From contig NZ_CAJE01000020.1 of NCBI RefSeq assembly GCF_000308215.1, positions 26,122-90,121 on the forward strand: DNA of 64,000 nt, written 5' to 3'. The DNA comes from Methanomassiliicoccus luminyensis B10. Lineage in GTDB: Archaea; Thermoplasmatota; Thermoplasmata; Methanomassiliicoccales; Methanomassiliicoccaceae. The notes beneath the pieces were generated by a model, which saw nothing but the letters and a program-made list of their open reading frames with translations, did no database searches and was not told where the DNA came from. Numbering within the stretch: position 1 is the stretch's first letter; each line of letters begins with the position of its first letter. Shown in pieces: positions 1 through 7,247 of the stretch. The translations under genes were made by a program, and so were the position numbers.

Positions 1-668
1 GCCAGGCGGTCAAGAAGGCCGTCCGCAAGACCAAGGAGTTCTGGTTCGAGCGGTACAAGTGGTTCATCACCTCCGGAGGGCGCCTGGTGCTGGCCGGCCG
101 CGACGCGCACTCCAACGACCAGCTGGTCAAGAAGCATCTCAAGGCTACCGAGCGGTTCGCCCACGCCGACGTGCACGGGGCGCCCAGCGTGGTAGTCACG
201 GACGGCAACAACGCCTCCGAGGAGGAGATGAGGGAGGCGTGCGCCTTCGCTCTTGCTCATTCGAAAGCGTGGACCGCCGGGGCCTCGGAGGGGACCGCGT
301 ACTGGGTGCTGCCGGACCAGGTCAGCAAGATGGCCCAGGCCGGGGAGTTCGTGCCCCGGGGCGCCTTCGTCATCAGGGGAAAGAGGAACTACCTGTACCA
401 CCTGCCCCTGGAGCTCGCGGTCGGGGAGATCGACTACGAGGGGGAGCGGAAGATCATGTGCGGGCCGGTGTCCAGCATAGAAGAGCGTTCGGTCAAGTAC
501 GCTATCATCGTTCCGGGGAAGTCTGAGCGCAGCAAGGCGTCGTCGCAGCTGGCCAAGGCGTTCGAGGTCCCGGAGGAGGAGATATCGAGGATACTGCCCC
601 CCGGGGATGTGGTGATCGCGGAGACCGAGGGCCTGAGGATCGAAGGCATGGCGCAATACGCGCATTGA
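1..668 (+). CDS. rqcH: RqcH/NFACT family protein, C-terminal part (5' end outside window)
   Basis: The reading frame is open from base 3 and ends at TGA 666-668, giving the last 221 residues. The sequence KEFWFERYKWFITSGG followed by LAGRDAHSNDQLVKK is the signature of the NFACT-R (DUF814) domain of the RqcH/Rqc2/Tae2 family. These proteins bind the large ribosomal subunit after stalled translation and recruit tRNA to extend or tag the stuck nascent chain. The catalytic NFACT-N domain and coiled coil would lie upstream of the window. The final 70 residues, after the DUF814 core, are family-typical and poorly characterised. No frameshift is seen. The gene is followed by a 100-base gap and then a tRNA gene on the other strand. 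Confidence 0.88.
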   Translation, partial: QAVKKAVRKTKEFWFERYKWFITSGGRLVLAGRDAHSNDQLVKKHLKATERFAHADVHGAPSVVVTDGNNASEEEMREACAFALAHSKAWTAGASEGTAYWVLPDQVSKMAQAGEFVPRGAFVIRGKRNYLYHLPLELAVGEIDYEGERKIMCGPVSSIEERSVKYAIIVPGKSERSKASSQLAKAFEVPEEEISRILPPGDVVIAETEGLRIEGMAQYAH

Positions 669-774
669 GTGGAGCTCAGAAGGTCCCCAGATCTCGGGGG
701 CATCCCTGATAACGTGGCCATGAATCCACTTATTCATGCTTAAGCGCTGAGTTCAGAAGGATGTGGGGAGATGC

Positions 775-847
775 GCCCGAGCCGGGATTCGAACCCGGGT
801 CTAAAGATCCGCAATCTCTTAGGATATCCAAGCTACCCCACTCGGGC
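775..847 (-). tRNA. tRNA-Arg (anticodon GCG)
   Basis: The minus strand folds into a complete 73-base cloverleaf. The acceptor stem GCCCGAG/CTCGGGC is perfect, the T arm is CCGGG-TTCGAAT-CCCGG, and the anticodon stem AGAGA/TCTTT (one G-T pair) holds the loop TTGCGGA. Anticodon GCG reads the arginine codons CGC/CGU, which suits a GC-rich genome. CCA is not encoded. No intron is present, in contrast to the tRNA-Lys at 44 kb. Confidence 0.92.
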
Positions 848-868
848 AATCTTCCTGTATATTGTCTC

Positions 869-876
869 CATATAAC
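869..876 (-). promoter_or_regulatory. TATA box of tRNA-Arg
   Basis: On the minus strand GTTATATGG lies about 25 bases before the first base of the tRNA, the normal archaeal box A to start-site distance. Confidence 0.6.
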
Positions 877-980
877 TCTTTTTCCGTCGCGTTTTCTGCG
901 ATGGTGAGATGGCCAGCTTTTTTCTAAGGCAGACCTCGATGCAGGCATTTCTTGGGCTATGAGCTGAGTTCCGGATCCCA

Positions 981-1598
981 TTAGGATGAGAATCCTTGCT
1001 GAACAACATTGTTAGGTGACGTTTGCAGTGTCGATGAAAGTGGAGGAGATACGATTGTACTTCCACTTTCAGCAGAAGACGTATCCGAAATCAGCAGATT
1101 TTCCAAAGAGTCTGACCAACGACAGTCGCCCTCCTCGCAACGCACCACTTTCTTCAAACAGTCCTCCCCGGCACTTACGTCCAGTGGAAGGTCTTTTGTC
1201 CGGATGAAGCGGAAGTCCCACCTCTCGTTCTTGTTGTAGGTGCAAGCGGCCAATATATCAAAGCTAGACCTTCGATAAAAGCGCGATAGCTTGTCATCCT
1301 GGGCATTGCGGGTCTTTTGGAAGTCGACCTCGTAGCCCTTCTTGTTGCTCCTGAACATCTTGCACTCCATGAGCAACGTACCGTTCTTAGTAACCAAAGT
1401 GAAGTCTGGATCCTTATCCTTGACTGGCCCGTGAAAATCGAGGATGATGCCCTTTGACTTGAGGACCTTGAGAATCTTCTCCAAGTGATACTCGGCCACG
1501 AACCCCTTCACCATCTGTTCGCAACGTGGGTTGTCTTCGATGATCTTTAGGACCTCTTCCGGGGTGAGATTGTATTTATCAGCAAGAGATGAGGGCAT
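981..1598 (-). CDS. PD-(D/E)XK-type restriction endonuclease (putative)
   Basis: This 205-residue protein is divergent from an RHH gene and a DNA methyltransferase gene, the classic layout of a type II restriction-modification unit. Residues 64-80 read PDF, then a beta strand, then LLMECK, which fits the PD-(D/E)XK nuclease core with D65, E78 and K80 as metal and catalytic residues. The N-terminal 45 residues are helical. The C-terminal 30 residues are Ser-rich and look disordered. It has no obvious close named homologue that I recognise, so the restriction role rests on the motif plus the neighbouring methylase. The base composition is visibly poorer in GC than the flanking housekeeping genes, suggesting transfer. 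A Holliday-junction-resolvase-like nuclease is a less likely alternative. Confidence 0.7.
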   Translation of the reverse strand: MPSSLADKYNLTPEEVLKIIEDNPRCEQMVKGFVAEYHLEKILKVLKSKGIILDFHGPVKDKDPDFTLVTKNGTLLMECKMFRSNKKGYEVDFQKTRNAQDDKLSRFYRRSSFDILAACTYNKNERWDFRFIRTKDLPLDVSAGEDCLKKVVRCEEGDCRWSDSLENLLISDTSSAESGSTIVSPPLSSTLQTSPNNVVQQGFSS

Positions 1599-1710
1599 TA
1601 GGTCCGACGTTCCGTGAGGGTAGTGATTAAATTCATTAACCAGAATGCCATCTTAAGCAAGCGTAGCTGAACTGTGTCCCATATGTGTCGTTAAAGAGTA
1701 GGGGAACAAA

Positions 1711-1902
1711 ATGTCCAGAAAGAGAGTGCAGGTCGTGTTCACCCAGGACCAGTGGTCCATGATCGAGAACCTTCGAGGAGAGTTCGGAGAAGGGGATGCC
1801 GAGATCGTGAGAAACATCGTGCTTGCGTGGCTCGCAGAGAAATCGTTCGTGTCCACTATCGCCAAGGACCGAATGCTGAACAACAACCACAGGGAGAGGT
1901 AG
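1711..1902 (+). CDS. Small ribbon-helix-helix DNA-binding protein of the R-M module
   Basis: The 63-residue protein begins KRVQVVFTQDQWSMIENL, a beta strand followed by two amphipathic helices, as in CopG/Arc-type ribbon-helix-helix dimers. It starts in the 112-base divergent promoter region of the nuclease gene, and its stop is only two bases before the methyltransferase start, with the ribosome site AGGGAGAGG in its last codons, so it is translationally linked to the methylase. By position it may be the controller of the module, replacing the usual HTH C protein. That role is inference; the fold assignment is fairly secure. Confidence 0.72.
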   Translation: MSRKRVQVVFTQDQWSMIENLRGEFGEGDAEIVRNIVLAWLAEKSFVSTIAKDRMLNNNHRER

Positions 1903-1904
1903 GC

Positions 1905-2834
1905 ATGCGCATAGAGCCTCTGCCCCTGGAGTCGACGAACCCCGTCGCCGAGCTCGTGCCCGGACGGGATGCTTATTACCATACCGACCTGGGAGCCACA
2001 TATCTAGGCGACTCTTCAGAACTGCTCAAGCTCGTGCCGGACGATTCGATAGATCTTGTGGTCACCTCGCCCCCGTACGCCCTAGTGTTCAAGAAGAAGT
2101 ACGGGAACGTGGATGCAGAGGAATATACCAGATGGTTCCTGACATTCTCAGATGAAATCTTCAGGGTTCTGAAGCCAACCGGCAGCTTCGTCCTCAATAT
2201 CGGTGGGTGCTGGAACAAGGGCTCGCCTACACGATCCCTCTATCAATTCGAGCTATTGCTCAACCTGACCAAGAAGTTCAAACTGGCTCAGGAGTTCTTC
2301 TGGTATAACCCGGCCAAGCTGCCTGCTCCCGCGGAATGGGTCACGGTACAGAGGATCAGAGTGAAGGATTCCGTGGAGTACGTATGGTGGCTGTCCAAGA
2401 CCGAACGGCCGAAAGCTGATAACCGCAAGGTCCTCCAACCCTACAGCCCGGACCAGCTCCGGCTCATCGAAAACGGCTACCGGGCCAAGAAGCGGCCGTC
2501 AGGCCACAACATCACCAATGGGTTCCAGAAAGACCATGGCGGCTCCATCCCGCCGAACGTGCTACAAATGGGCAACAATGATTCGAACGGCGACTATCTG
2601 AAGAAATGCAGTGAGTTCGGCCTGGACCCCCATCCCGCGAGGTTTCCCTCAGATCTACCTGGATTCTTCATCAAGTTCCTGACCGACCCTGGAGACGTGG
2701 TTCTGGACCCGTTCTGTGGGAGCAACGTCACCGGCAGGACCGCCGAGGACCTCAAGCGGAAGTGGCTGGGATTCGAGCTGGTGCAGGACTACCTGGACGG
2801 GTCGAAGTATCGCTTTGACTACATCAATGAATGA
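1905..2834 (+). CDS. DNA methyltransferase, beta class (N4-cytosine or N6-adenine)
   Basis: The 309-residue product has catalytic motif IV as TSPPY (residues 54-58) before the AdoMet-binding motif I DPFCGSNVTG (from about residue 268). This circular order is that of beta-class amino-methyltransferases. Serine in SPPY is most common in m4C enzymes such as PvuII-like methylases, so N4-cytosine methylation is likely, but the recognition site cannot be read from sequence. A variable target-recognition stretch lies between the motifs (residues 120-250). The ATG at 1905 is chosen because it has a good ribosome site and follows the RHH stop directly; the longer open frame upstream overlaps the RHH gene. 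It would protect host DNA from the divergent nuclease. Confidence 0.9.
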   Translation: MRIEPLPLESTNPVAELVPGRDAYYHTDLGATYLGDSSELLKLVPDDSIDLVVTSPPYALVFKKKYGNVDAEEYTRWFLTFSDEIFRVLKPTGSFVLNIGGCWNKGSPTRSLYQFELLLNLTKKFKLAQEFFWYNPAKLPAPAEWVTVQRIRVKDSVEYVWWLSKTERPKADNRKVLQPYSPDQLRLIENGYRAKKRPSGHNITNGFQKDHGGSIPPNVLQMGNNDSNGDYLKKCSEFGLDPHPARFPSDLPGFFIKFLTDPGDVVLDPFCGSNVTGRTAEDLKRKWLGFELVQDYLDGSKYRFDYINE

Positions 2835-2926
2835 AAGCCCGGTCCGTCCTTCCTATCCTCTCTGATGTTCAAAATGCGGTCCCCTCCTACCAATAGCTTT
2901 AACCCGGCTCCCCGTTCGGCCCCCTC

Positions 2927-3187
2927 ATGGCCCGGCGCAAGTTCCCGAAGACCCTGGACGAGCTCTTCTTTGCTCTCGGAGGGATACTCTACTTCATCTC
3001 CCTCATCCCCATCGCCCGCCTTCTGGGCCACGTGATCCATCTTAACTCGCTGGGGCTTTGCGTGGGAGGCCTTGGCTTTGCCAGCCTCGGCCTGGTCGTC
3101 AACAAGGGAAGAATCAACGAGCGCGTCCTGCTGCATATAGTGGTCCTGTGGCTGTTCGGCCTGATCGTGTGGGCGAGCATCGGCTGA
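2927..3187 (+). CDS. Small membrane protein, unknown function
   Basis: The 86-residue protein has a short basic N terminus (MARRKFPKTLDELF) and then three hydrophobic stretches of about 20 residues (near 14-34, 40-58 and 68-85) separated by short loops. This predicts a small polytopic membrane protein. No catalytic motif is visible. It stands alone between the methyltransferase and a zinc protein, with its own ATG about 90 bases after the methylase stop. The function is unknown. Confidence 0.6.
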   Translation: MARRKFPKTLDELFFALGGILYFISLIPIARLLGHVIHLNSLGLCVGGLGFASLGLVVNKGRINERVLLHIVVLWLFGLIVWASIG

Positions 3188-3320
3188 TGTCGCTCCCGCG
3201 ACGCCGGAAGGGGTCCCGCGTCCGTCATCGTACGACATCTGGCCAATCTATTATCATTCCGAATAATTAGACACAAAATCTCCTTAACCACGGCGGCGGT
3301 GATGTGACGAGGCAGGCGCA

Positions 3321-3647
3321 GTGAAAGACCTAAGCATGTGGATCGAGCAGGCGCACAGGAAGCGGAAGTGCCACCGTTGCGGCGGGGCCATCGAGAAGGA
3401 CCTGATGTTCGTCAGGGTCGGGGAGAAAGAGAGACCAGCACGCTCCACCTGCGTGTGCCCGCTGTGCTTCGAGAAGATCATGGACGACCTCTCCCAGAAC
3501 TTCCAGGAGGTCAAGGAGCATATGCTCCCCGCCGAGCATGCAGAGAACGGGCCGGAGTTGCAGCACGACGATAGCCAAGGCCCCCGCTGCTTCGCCTGCG
3601 GCCTCGCCCCCGAGAAGTGCAAGTGCGGTTGGGAAGCGTACCGCTGA
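3321..3647 (+). CDS. Small cysteine-rich (zinc-binding) protein
   Basis: The 108-residue protein starts at GTG. It has CHRC at 17-20 paired with CVCPLC at 44-49, forming a likely first zinc knuckle, and a second cluster CFAC at 90-93 with CKC at 100-102 near the C terminus. The middle, residues 50-80, is acidic and helical. The protein looks like a tandem zinc-ribbon adaptor or regulator. I do not recognise the family and assign no function. An AT-rich stretch before it (3240-3290) probably holds its promoter. Confidence 0.6.
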   Translation: MKDLSMWIEQAHRKRKCHRCGGAIEKDLMFVRVGEKERPARSTCVCPLCFEKIMDDLSQNFQEVKEHMLPAEHAENGPELQHDDSQGPRCFACGLAPEKCKCGWEAYR

Positions 3648-3666
3648 TCAGTACGTGGCGGTCATG

Positions 3667-3855
3667 TCAATCTTGCCTTCCCTCCGGGCCAGGCGGTCGG
3701 CGCAGCGGAATGAACGGCCTTGCCCGCCCGTTCGGCCCGAAAAGTCCGAACGGCTCCGCCCCCTTGACACGCAGATCGATGCCGCTCAGGGCAACGGTTT
3801 CCTTCTTGCTAGAGAACAACCGGAAGAAGGACCTGACCTCGATGGCAAGGGCCAT
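3667..3855 (-). pseudogene. Relic of an ABC transporter ATP-binding gene
   Basis: On the minus strand this frame starts like an ABC-2 type ATPase: EVRSFF, then ALSGIDLRVKGAEPFGLFGPNG, leading straight into a Walker A motif. Adding one G after GGGCCGAACGGG would restore GPNGAGK, so the P-loop is broken by an apparent one-base deletion. After it the sequence jumps in another frame to ADRLARREGKIDMTATY-stop, which resembles the ERLADR...IDRGR end of such ATPases, implying a large internal deletion as well. No permease remains. I read this as a dead remnant; the C-terminal half of the comparison is weak. Confidence 0.5.
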
Positions 3856-3898
3856 GAGGCCGGCCTAACCATGGAGCTAGAATAGATACCGTACCGGT

Positions 3899-4090
3899 TC
3901 AGGTTTCCATGTGCTGCCAGTACCTGGTGACGTAGCCGGCGATGCGGTTTCTCATGGTGATCGACTCTACGTTGGTCAACTTGGAGACCAGGGCCTTGTT
4001 GTTCTCGAAATCGTCGTTGAAGACGGTGGGGTACTGCTTAACGAGGTCAAGTGCGATCCTCTTGATGTAAGTGGGTCTGATATTTCCCAT
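3899..4090 (-). CDS. rps17e: 30S ribosomal protein S17e
   Basis: The 63-residue protein [17 protein letters not shown]...[20 protein letters not shown] matches archaeal S17e along its whole length. This is a small-subunit protein shared with eukaryotes and absent from bacteria. It is translated from its own promoter: GGTGT lies 7 bases before the ATG and a strong TATA box about 40 bases before it. It is monocistronic here. Confidence 0.95.
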   Translation of the reverse strand: MGNIRPTYIKRIALDLVKQYPTVFNDDFENNKALVSKLTNVESITMRNRIAGYVTRYWQHMET

Positions 4091-4130
4091 ATTGACACCT
4101 AATGCAACTAGCCGGTTAAGTTTGAAAGGA

Positions 4131-4139
4131 TATATAAAT
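4131..4139 (-). promoter_or_regulatory. TATA box of rps17e
   Basis: GATTTATATATCC on the minus strand lies about 40-45 bases before the rps17e ATG, predicting a leader of roughly 15-20 bases. The element is close to symmetric and could also serve the divergent signal peptidase gene. Confidence 0.6.
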
Positions 4140-4220
4140 CCTCTTCCCTAGGCCCCCTTGCCGCCCAGACGTCCGAGGGAGGCGTCGGTTTTATGTGCTG
4201 GCCGATGCGTAGAAAAGAAG

Positions 4221-5096
4221 GTGGAAGTACGAGGCGAGGAGAGGGGTGGGGGGAAGCGCCGGGGGAGGTCCAGGGGGCTAATAGTGGCCGGGACGCTGGT
4301 CGGAGCCATGGTGGTCCTGTCGGCGCTGCTGCTGTCCAACGGGATGCTGGCCCCGCCGATGGTCATAGAATCGAGGAGCATGCAGCACGACGATGACCTC
4401 AGCGCCCTGGGGGTGCTGGACACCGGGGACATGGTGGTCATCGGCCGCGGCGAGCAGGAGGTGAGGAGCTACCTTGCCTCGGAGCCCCTCGACCACCGGA
4501 GCTTCGGGGAGCTGGGCGACGTTATCGTGTTCCAGACCCCTCAGGCTCCCATGCCCATAATCCACCGGGCCCTGGTCAAGATCGAGTATAACGCCAGCGG
4601 CGGGTTCGACATCCCCGAGCTGGCCGGCCTGCCGCCGGACCGGTGGGAGGCAGAGGGAAGAGGGAACGAGTGGTGGAACCTGCAGGAGACGGTGACCATC
4701 CGCGACATCGGCTATGCCGGGGTGGACGTCCACATCGACCTGTGGCAGATACTCAGGAACATGGACGACGAGCCCCACGGGGGTTTCCTGACCATGGGGG
4801 ACAATAATTGGTACGCTCGAGGCGGCGAGCGCACCGGGGCGGTGGACCAGACCTCCCTGTCCGACGTGCCGGAGCCCATCAAGGACGAGTGGATCCTGGG
4901 GAAGGCAGTGGCGGAGATCCCGTGGATCGGGCTGCTGAAGCTGACGGTGAGCAACAACCTGCCGCACTACACCCCCCTGAACAGCGTGGCCTCCCTGCTC
5001 GGGGTGATCACACTGATGTCGGTGGTGTCGATGGTGATAGCATCGAGGTACAAGATCGAGCCGGAGGACCCCGCCGACAAGAGGAAGAGGACCTAA
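4221..5096 (+). CDS. Signal peptidase I, archaeal/ER type
   Basis: From the GTG at 4221 the protein has 291 residues. A basic N terminus precedes one membrane segment (about 20-40), followed by the serine box ESRSMQH with nucleophile S53, the histidine box PIIHRAL with H115 in place of the bacterial lysine, and TMGDNN with D194. This Ser-His-Asp set is that of archaeal and ER (Sec11-like) signal peptidases. Between the boxes is a family-atypical insertion (about 120-185), and a second hydrophobic segment (about 255-275) lies near the C terminus, so both ends would be anchored. It removes signal peptides from Sec substrates such as the surface proteins in this window. The frame is open further upstream, but no better start is seen. 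Its stop overlaps the convergent thyX stop. Confidence 0.85.
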   Translation: MEVRGEERGGGKRRGRSRGLIVAGTLVGAMVVLSALLLSNGMLAPPMVIESRSMQHDDDLSALGVLDTGDMVVIGRGEQEVRSYLASEPLDHRSFGELGDVIVFQTPQAPMPIIHRALVKIEYNASGGFDIPELAGLPPDRWEAEGRGNEWWNLQETVTIRDIGYAGVDVHIDLWQILRNMDDEPHGGFLTMGDNNWYARGGERTGAVDQTSLSDVPEPIKDEWILGKAVAEIPWIGLLKLTVSNNLPHYTPLNSVASLLGVITLMSVVSMVIASRYKIEPEDPADKRKRT

Positions 5097-5770
5097 GCCC
5101 TCTTCAGCTCGGTGCGGGGCTTCCCGCAGGACATCCTGCCCTCCGAGCACTTGCCCTTCGATATGCACGGAGGCCCGGCCCTCTTGAAGATGAACGGGGA
5201 CGCCTCCTGGGCCAGGCGGAGCATCTCATCGGCCACGGCGCGTATCTCATCTTGGGCGCGGCGGCAGGTTCTGAGCTCGAAGAAGTGCCACAGCTCTCGG
5301 GCGTTCATTGTCACGGTGATGTTGGTGGTGCAGGCATTGGGCAGAACGTATCTGGCATCCTCTACCGGGACCTTCTCGCTCAGAGCCCGGTACTCCTCCC
5401 AGATCTTGTCCATCAGGGCGCGGAACCGCTTTTCGAGCTCGGGATCGGCGGCGATGCTCTCCGGCACCACGTACTCAGCGTTCTTCATGTCCACGTAGCG
5501 CTGGGACTGCTGAGAGAATGAGGCGAGCCTATGGCGAACGAGCTGATGAGTGGTCGCGCGAGACACCCCCTCGATGGAGAAAGTATAGTTGGCGTGCTCG
5601 ATGACCGAATGGTGGCCGCTGTCCAGAGGAGAGCCGAGCCACCGCTCCCCCTTCTTCTCCGTCCACTCGTCCATCAGCTCGCTGGCCGGCTTCTCGGAAT
5701 AGCAGGAGTGGGCCGCGGCGGCGCACAGCCGCTCCGCGTCCTTGGTGTATGAGAGAAGGGTGACGCGCAC
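5093..5770 (-). CDS. thyX: FAD-dependent thymidylate synthase ThyX
   Basis: The 225-residue protein carries the ThyX signature RHRLASFSQQSQRY (about 79-92) and the conserved GHHSVIEHANYTFSIEGVSR ahead of it. ThyX methylates dUMP to dTMP using methylene-tetrahydrofolate (or an archaeal pterin) and reduced FAD, replacing ThyA. The open frame extends far upstream, but homology starts at VRVTLLSYT, so the GTG at 5770 is chosen. An AT-rich TATA-like CCTTTTTAG lies about 25-30 bases before it, consistent with a leaderless mRNA. The C-terminal CISKGKCSEGRMSCGK is Cys-rich and may bind metal. The last codon overlaps the convergent signal peptidase gene by four bases. Confidence 0.93.
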   Translation of the reverse strand: MRVTLLSYTKDAERLCAAAAHSCYSEKPASELMDEWTEKKGERWLGSPLDSGHHSVIEHANYTFSIEGVSRATTHQLVRHRLASFSQQSQRYVDMKNAEYVVPESIAADPELEKRFRALMDKIWEEYRALSEKVPVEDARYVLPNACTTNITVTMNARELWHFFELRTCRRAQDEIRAVADEMLRLAQEASPFIFKRAGPPCISKGKCSEGRMSCGKPRTELKRA

Positions 5771-5814
5771 GACAAGGGAATGGGGGACGGCACTAAAAAG
5801 GATAGCATCCACGT

Positions 5815-6522
5815 TCAGTACTCGTAGTGGAAGGATGCCTGGGAGTTGTTCTCCACGCTCTTGGCCTGGGAGCCCCGCCCTTTCTCGCGGATGTCCCGCA
5901 GACGGTACACCCTGACGTCGTCCCGGTCCAGCAGGCGCATTATGCCGTCCACGTGGCCGTCCCCGACCACCGCCAGGACGGTGGGGTACCGGGAGGCGGC
6001 GCTGTTGATCCGCTTGGTCATCAGCTCGTTCCGCTCGTCCACCAGGACGCGCTTCAGCGTGGGGAACTGGCCCCCCATCTGGTCCATATAGGTGCCCTCG
6101 TTCTCCTGGTAGTTCTCCAGCTCCTTCTCCACCTTCTTGGAGCTGACGAAGAGGGAGGTGAAGGCCGACAGGCCCAGTTTGACCTTCTCGGCGAAGGGCA
6201 TCTCGCGGTACATCCTCTGGAACAGCTTGCTGGCGTCCGCGTCGATGAACAGCAGGTCCGCCCCGATGTCCTTGGCGGCCTTGGCGGCCTCCAGCATCTC
6301 CGCGCCGGCCTCGCTTCCGTACTGTCCGGCCAGCCGCTTCTGGAACGCCGCCAGGAGGCGATAGGTCAGGGGGGCGTTGGTCTGTCCTCCGGGGTGGAGG
6401 AGGGCGTGGTACCTGGCGGGATCGAGCTCCACGCCCACCACGTCGGGGCGCTCCTCCTCGATTATGCGCCGCACTTCCGAGGCGATGTCGAAGACGTGGC
6501 CCACGCCCAGTATGACTATCAT
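5815..6522 (-). CDS. TraB/PrgY-family protein
   Basis: From ATG 6522 the protein has 235 residues beginning MIVILGVGHVFDIASEV, followed by VVGVELDPARY, and near the end VVGDGHVDGIM. These GxGHV...VELD...GxxH elements are those of the TraB/PrgY/GumN superfamily, proposed to be metal-dependent hydrolases or peptidases related to the Tiki proteases. The archaeal members have no proven role. Unlike many homologues it lacks C-terminal membrane segments. The start at 6522 is supported by a TATA box 26-28 bases upstream that it shares symmetrically with the divergent HAD gene. Confidence 0.8.
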   Translation of the reverse strand: MIVILGVGHVFDIASEVRRIIEEERPDVVGVELDPARYHALLHPGGQTNAPLTYRLLAAFQKRLAGQYGSEAGAEMLEAAKAAKDIGADLLFIDADASKLFQRMYREMPFAEKVKLGLSAFTSLFVSSKKVEKELENYQENEGTYMDQMGGQFPTLKRVLVDERNELMTKRINSAASRYPTVLAVVGDGHVDGIMRLLDRDDVRVYRLRDIREKGRGSQAKSVENNSQASFHYEY

Positions 6523-6546
6523 CGCGAAAGCAACAGCCGAAGGCAC

Positions 6547-6554
6547 TATATAAT
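6547..6554. promoter_or_regulatory. Symmetric TATA box for two divergent leaderless genes
   Basis: TATATAAT is centred near 6549-6550, exactly midway between the TraB-family ATG (6522, minus) and the HAD ATG (6576, plus). At about 26 bases from each start codon it fits leaderless transcription in both directions. The 15 bases AGGCACTATATAATG recur identically at 57749-57763. Confidence 0.6.
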
Positions 6555-6575
6555 GTTTTGATTTTGCTCCAGGCC

Positions 6576-7247
6576 ATGGAACGCGCCTTCGACCTGGTGG
6601 CCTTCGACATGGACGGCGTGCTGGTCGATTTTGCCAGCTCGTGGACCTGGGTGCACGAGCACTTCAAGGTGAGCAACGAGGTCTCCCTCGACGACTACAT
6701 AGAAGGCCGCATCGACGACCTGGAGTTCATGCGCCGGGACATCGCGCTGTGGATGAGGAAGAAGGACGGCCTCTGCATGATGGACATCGACGAGATCCTG
6801 AGGCCGGTGCCGATCGTCGCCGGGATCGCCGAGACCGTCAGCACCCTGCGGCGCCAGGGCACCAAGTGCGTCATCATCAGCGGCGGGCTGGACATGGCCG
6901 CCCGGCGCATCGCGGAGGAGTTCGGCTTCGACGACTTCATGGCCAACAGCCTGGAATGCGACCCGCAGGGACGGCTCACCGGCAACGGCGTGCTGCGGGT
7001 GGAGCTGTCGAACAAGAGGAGGGCCTTGCAGCGGTTCCAGGCTTTGTACGGGGCGCCGGAGGAGCGGACCGCGGCCATCGGCAACAGCTTCGTGGACGTG
7101 TCCATGTTCGCGGGGTCCGGCCTGTCCATAGCTTTCAATCCCATCGATGACCTGGTGGAGAAGAGAGCGAACGTGGTGCTGCGCTCCCGGGACCTGCGGG
7201 ATGTGCTGCCCCCGCTGCTCAATCACGGTAGCCGTGCTTCCCGATGA
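6576..7247 (+). CDS. HAD-superfamily phosphatase, phosphoserine-phosphatase-like
   Basis: The 223-residue protein has the HAD nucleophile motif DMDGV (D11, D13), motif II Ser in IISGG (S102), a candidate motif III Lys (K147 in SNKRR) and motif IV as AIGNSFVD (169-174). The helical cap inserted after motif I (25-75) and the VSTLRRQGTKCVIISGG layout place it in the SerB-like subgroup that dephosphorylates phosphoserine or similar small phosphates. Motif IV departs from the usual GDGxND, so the substrate is uncertain. ATG 6576 is chosen over an upstream TTG because a TATA box stands 26 bases before it. It overlaps the convergent pcm end. Confidence 0.82.
   Translation: MERAFDLVAFDMDGVLVDFASSWTWVHEHFKVSNEVSLDDYIEGRIDDLEFMRRDIALWMRKKDGLCMMDIDEILRPVPIVAGIAETVSTLRRQGTKCVIISGGLDMAARRIAEEFGFDDFMANSLECDPQGRLTGNGVLRVELSNKRRALQRFQALYGAPEERTAAIGNSFVDVSMFAGSGLSIAFNPIDDLVEKRANVVLRSRDLRDVLPPLLNHGSRASR

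Noticed and set aside
1602..1614. 13-mer GTCCGACGTTCCG shared with 57993-58005
   Set aside because: One short match without common flanking sequence or context; GC-rich words of this length recur by chance in 64 kb often enough not to be convincing.
1900..1904. TAG of the RHH gene as a possible pyrrolysine codon joining it to the methylase
   Set aside because: Continuing that frame meets another TAG after three codons, and the methylase lies in a different frame with its own ribosome site. TAG is also the normal stop of thyX, purD and the second tandem ftsZ.
4278..5168. 296-codon minus-strand frame
   Set aside because: Antisense to the signal peptidase gene, which has all catalytic boxes; the frame shows only His/Gln/Val-rich shadow composition.
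5771..6676. Upstream extension of the thyX frame to 527 codons
   Set aside because: The extra part is a frame-shifted shadow of the TraB-family gene (RRGGRGARSRQVPRPPPPRR) and carries no homology.
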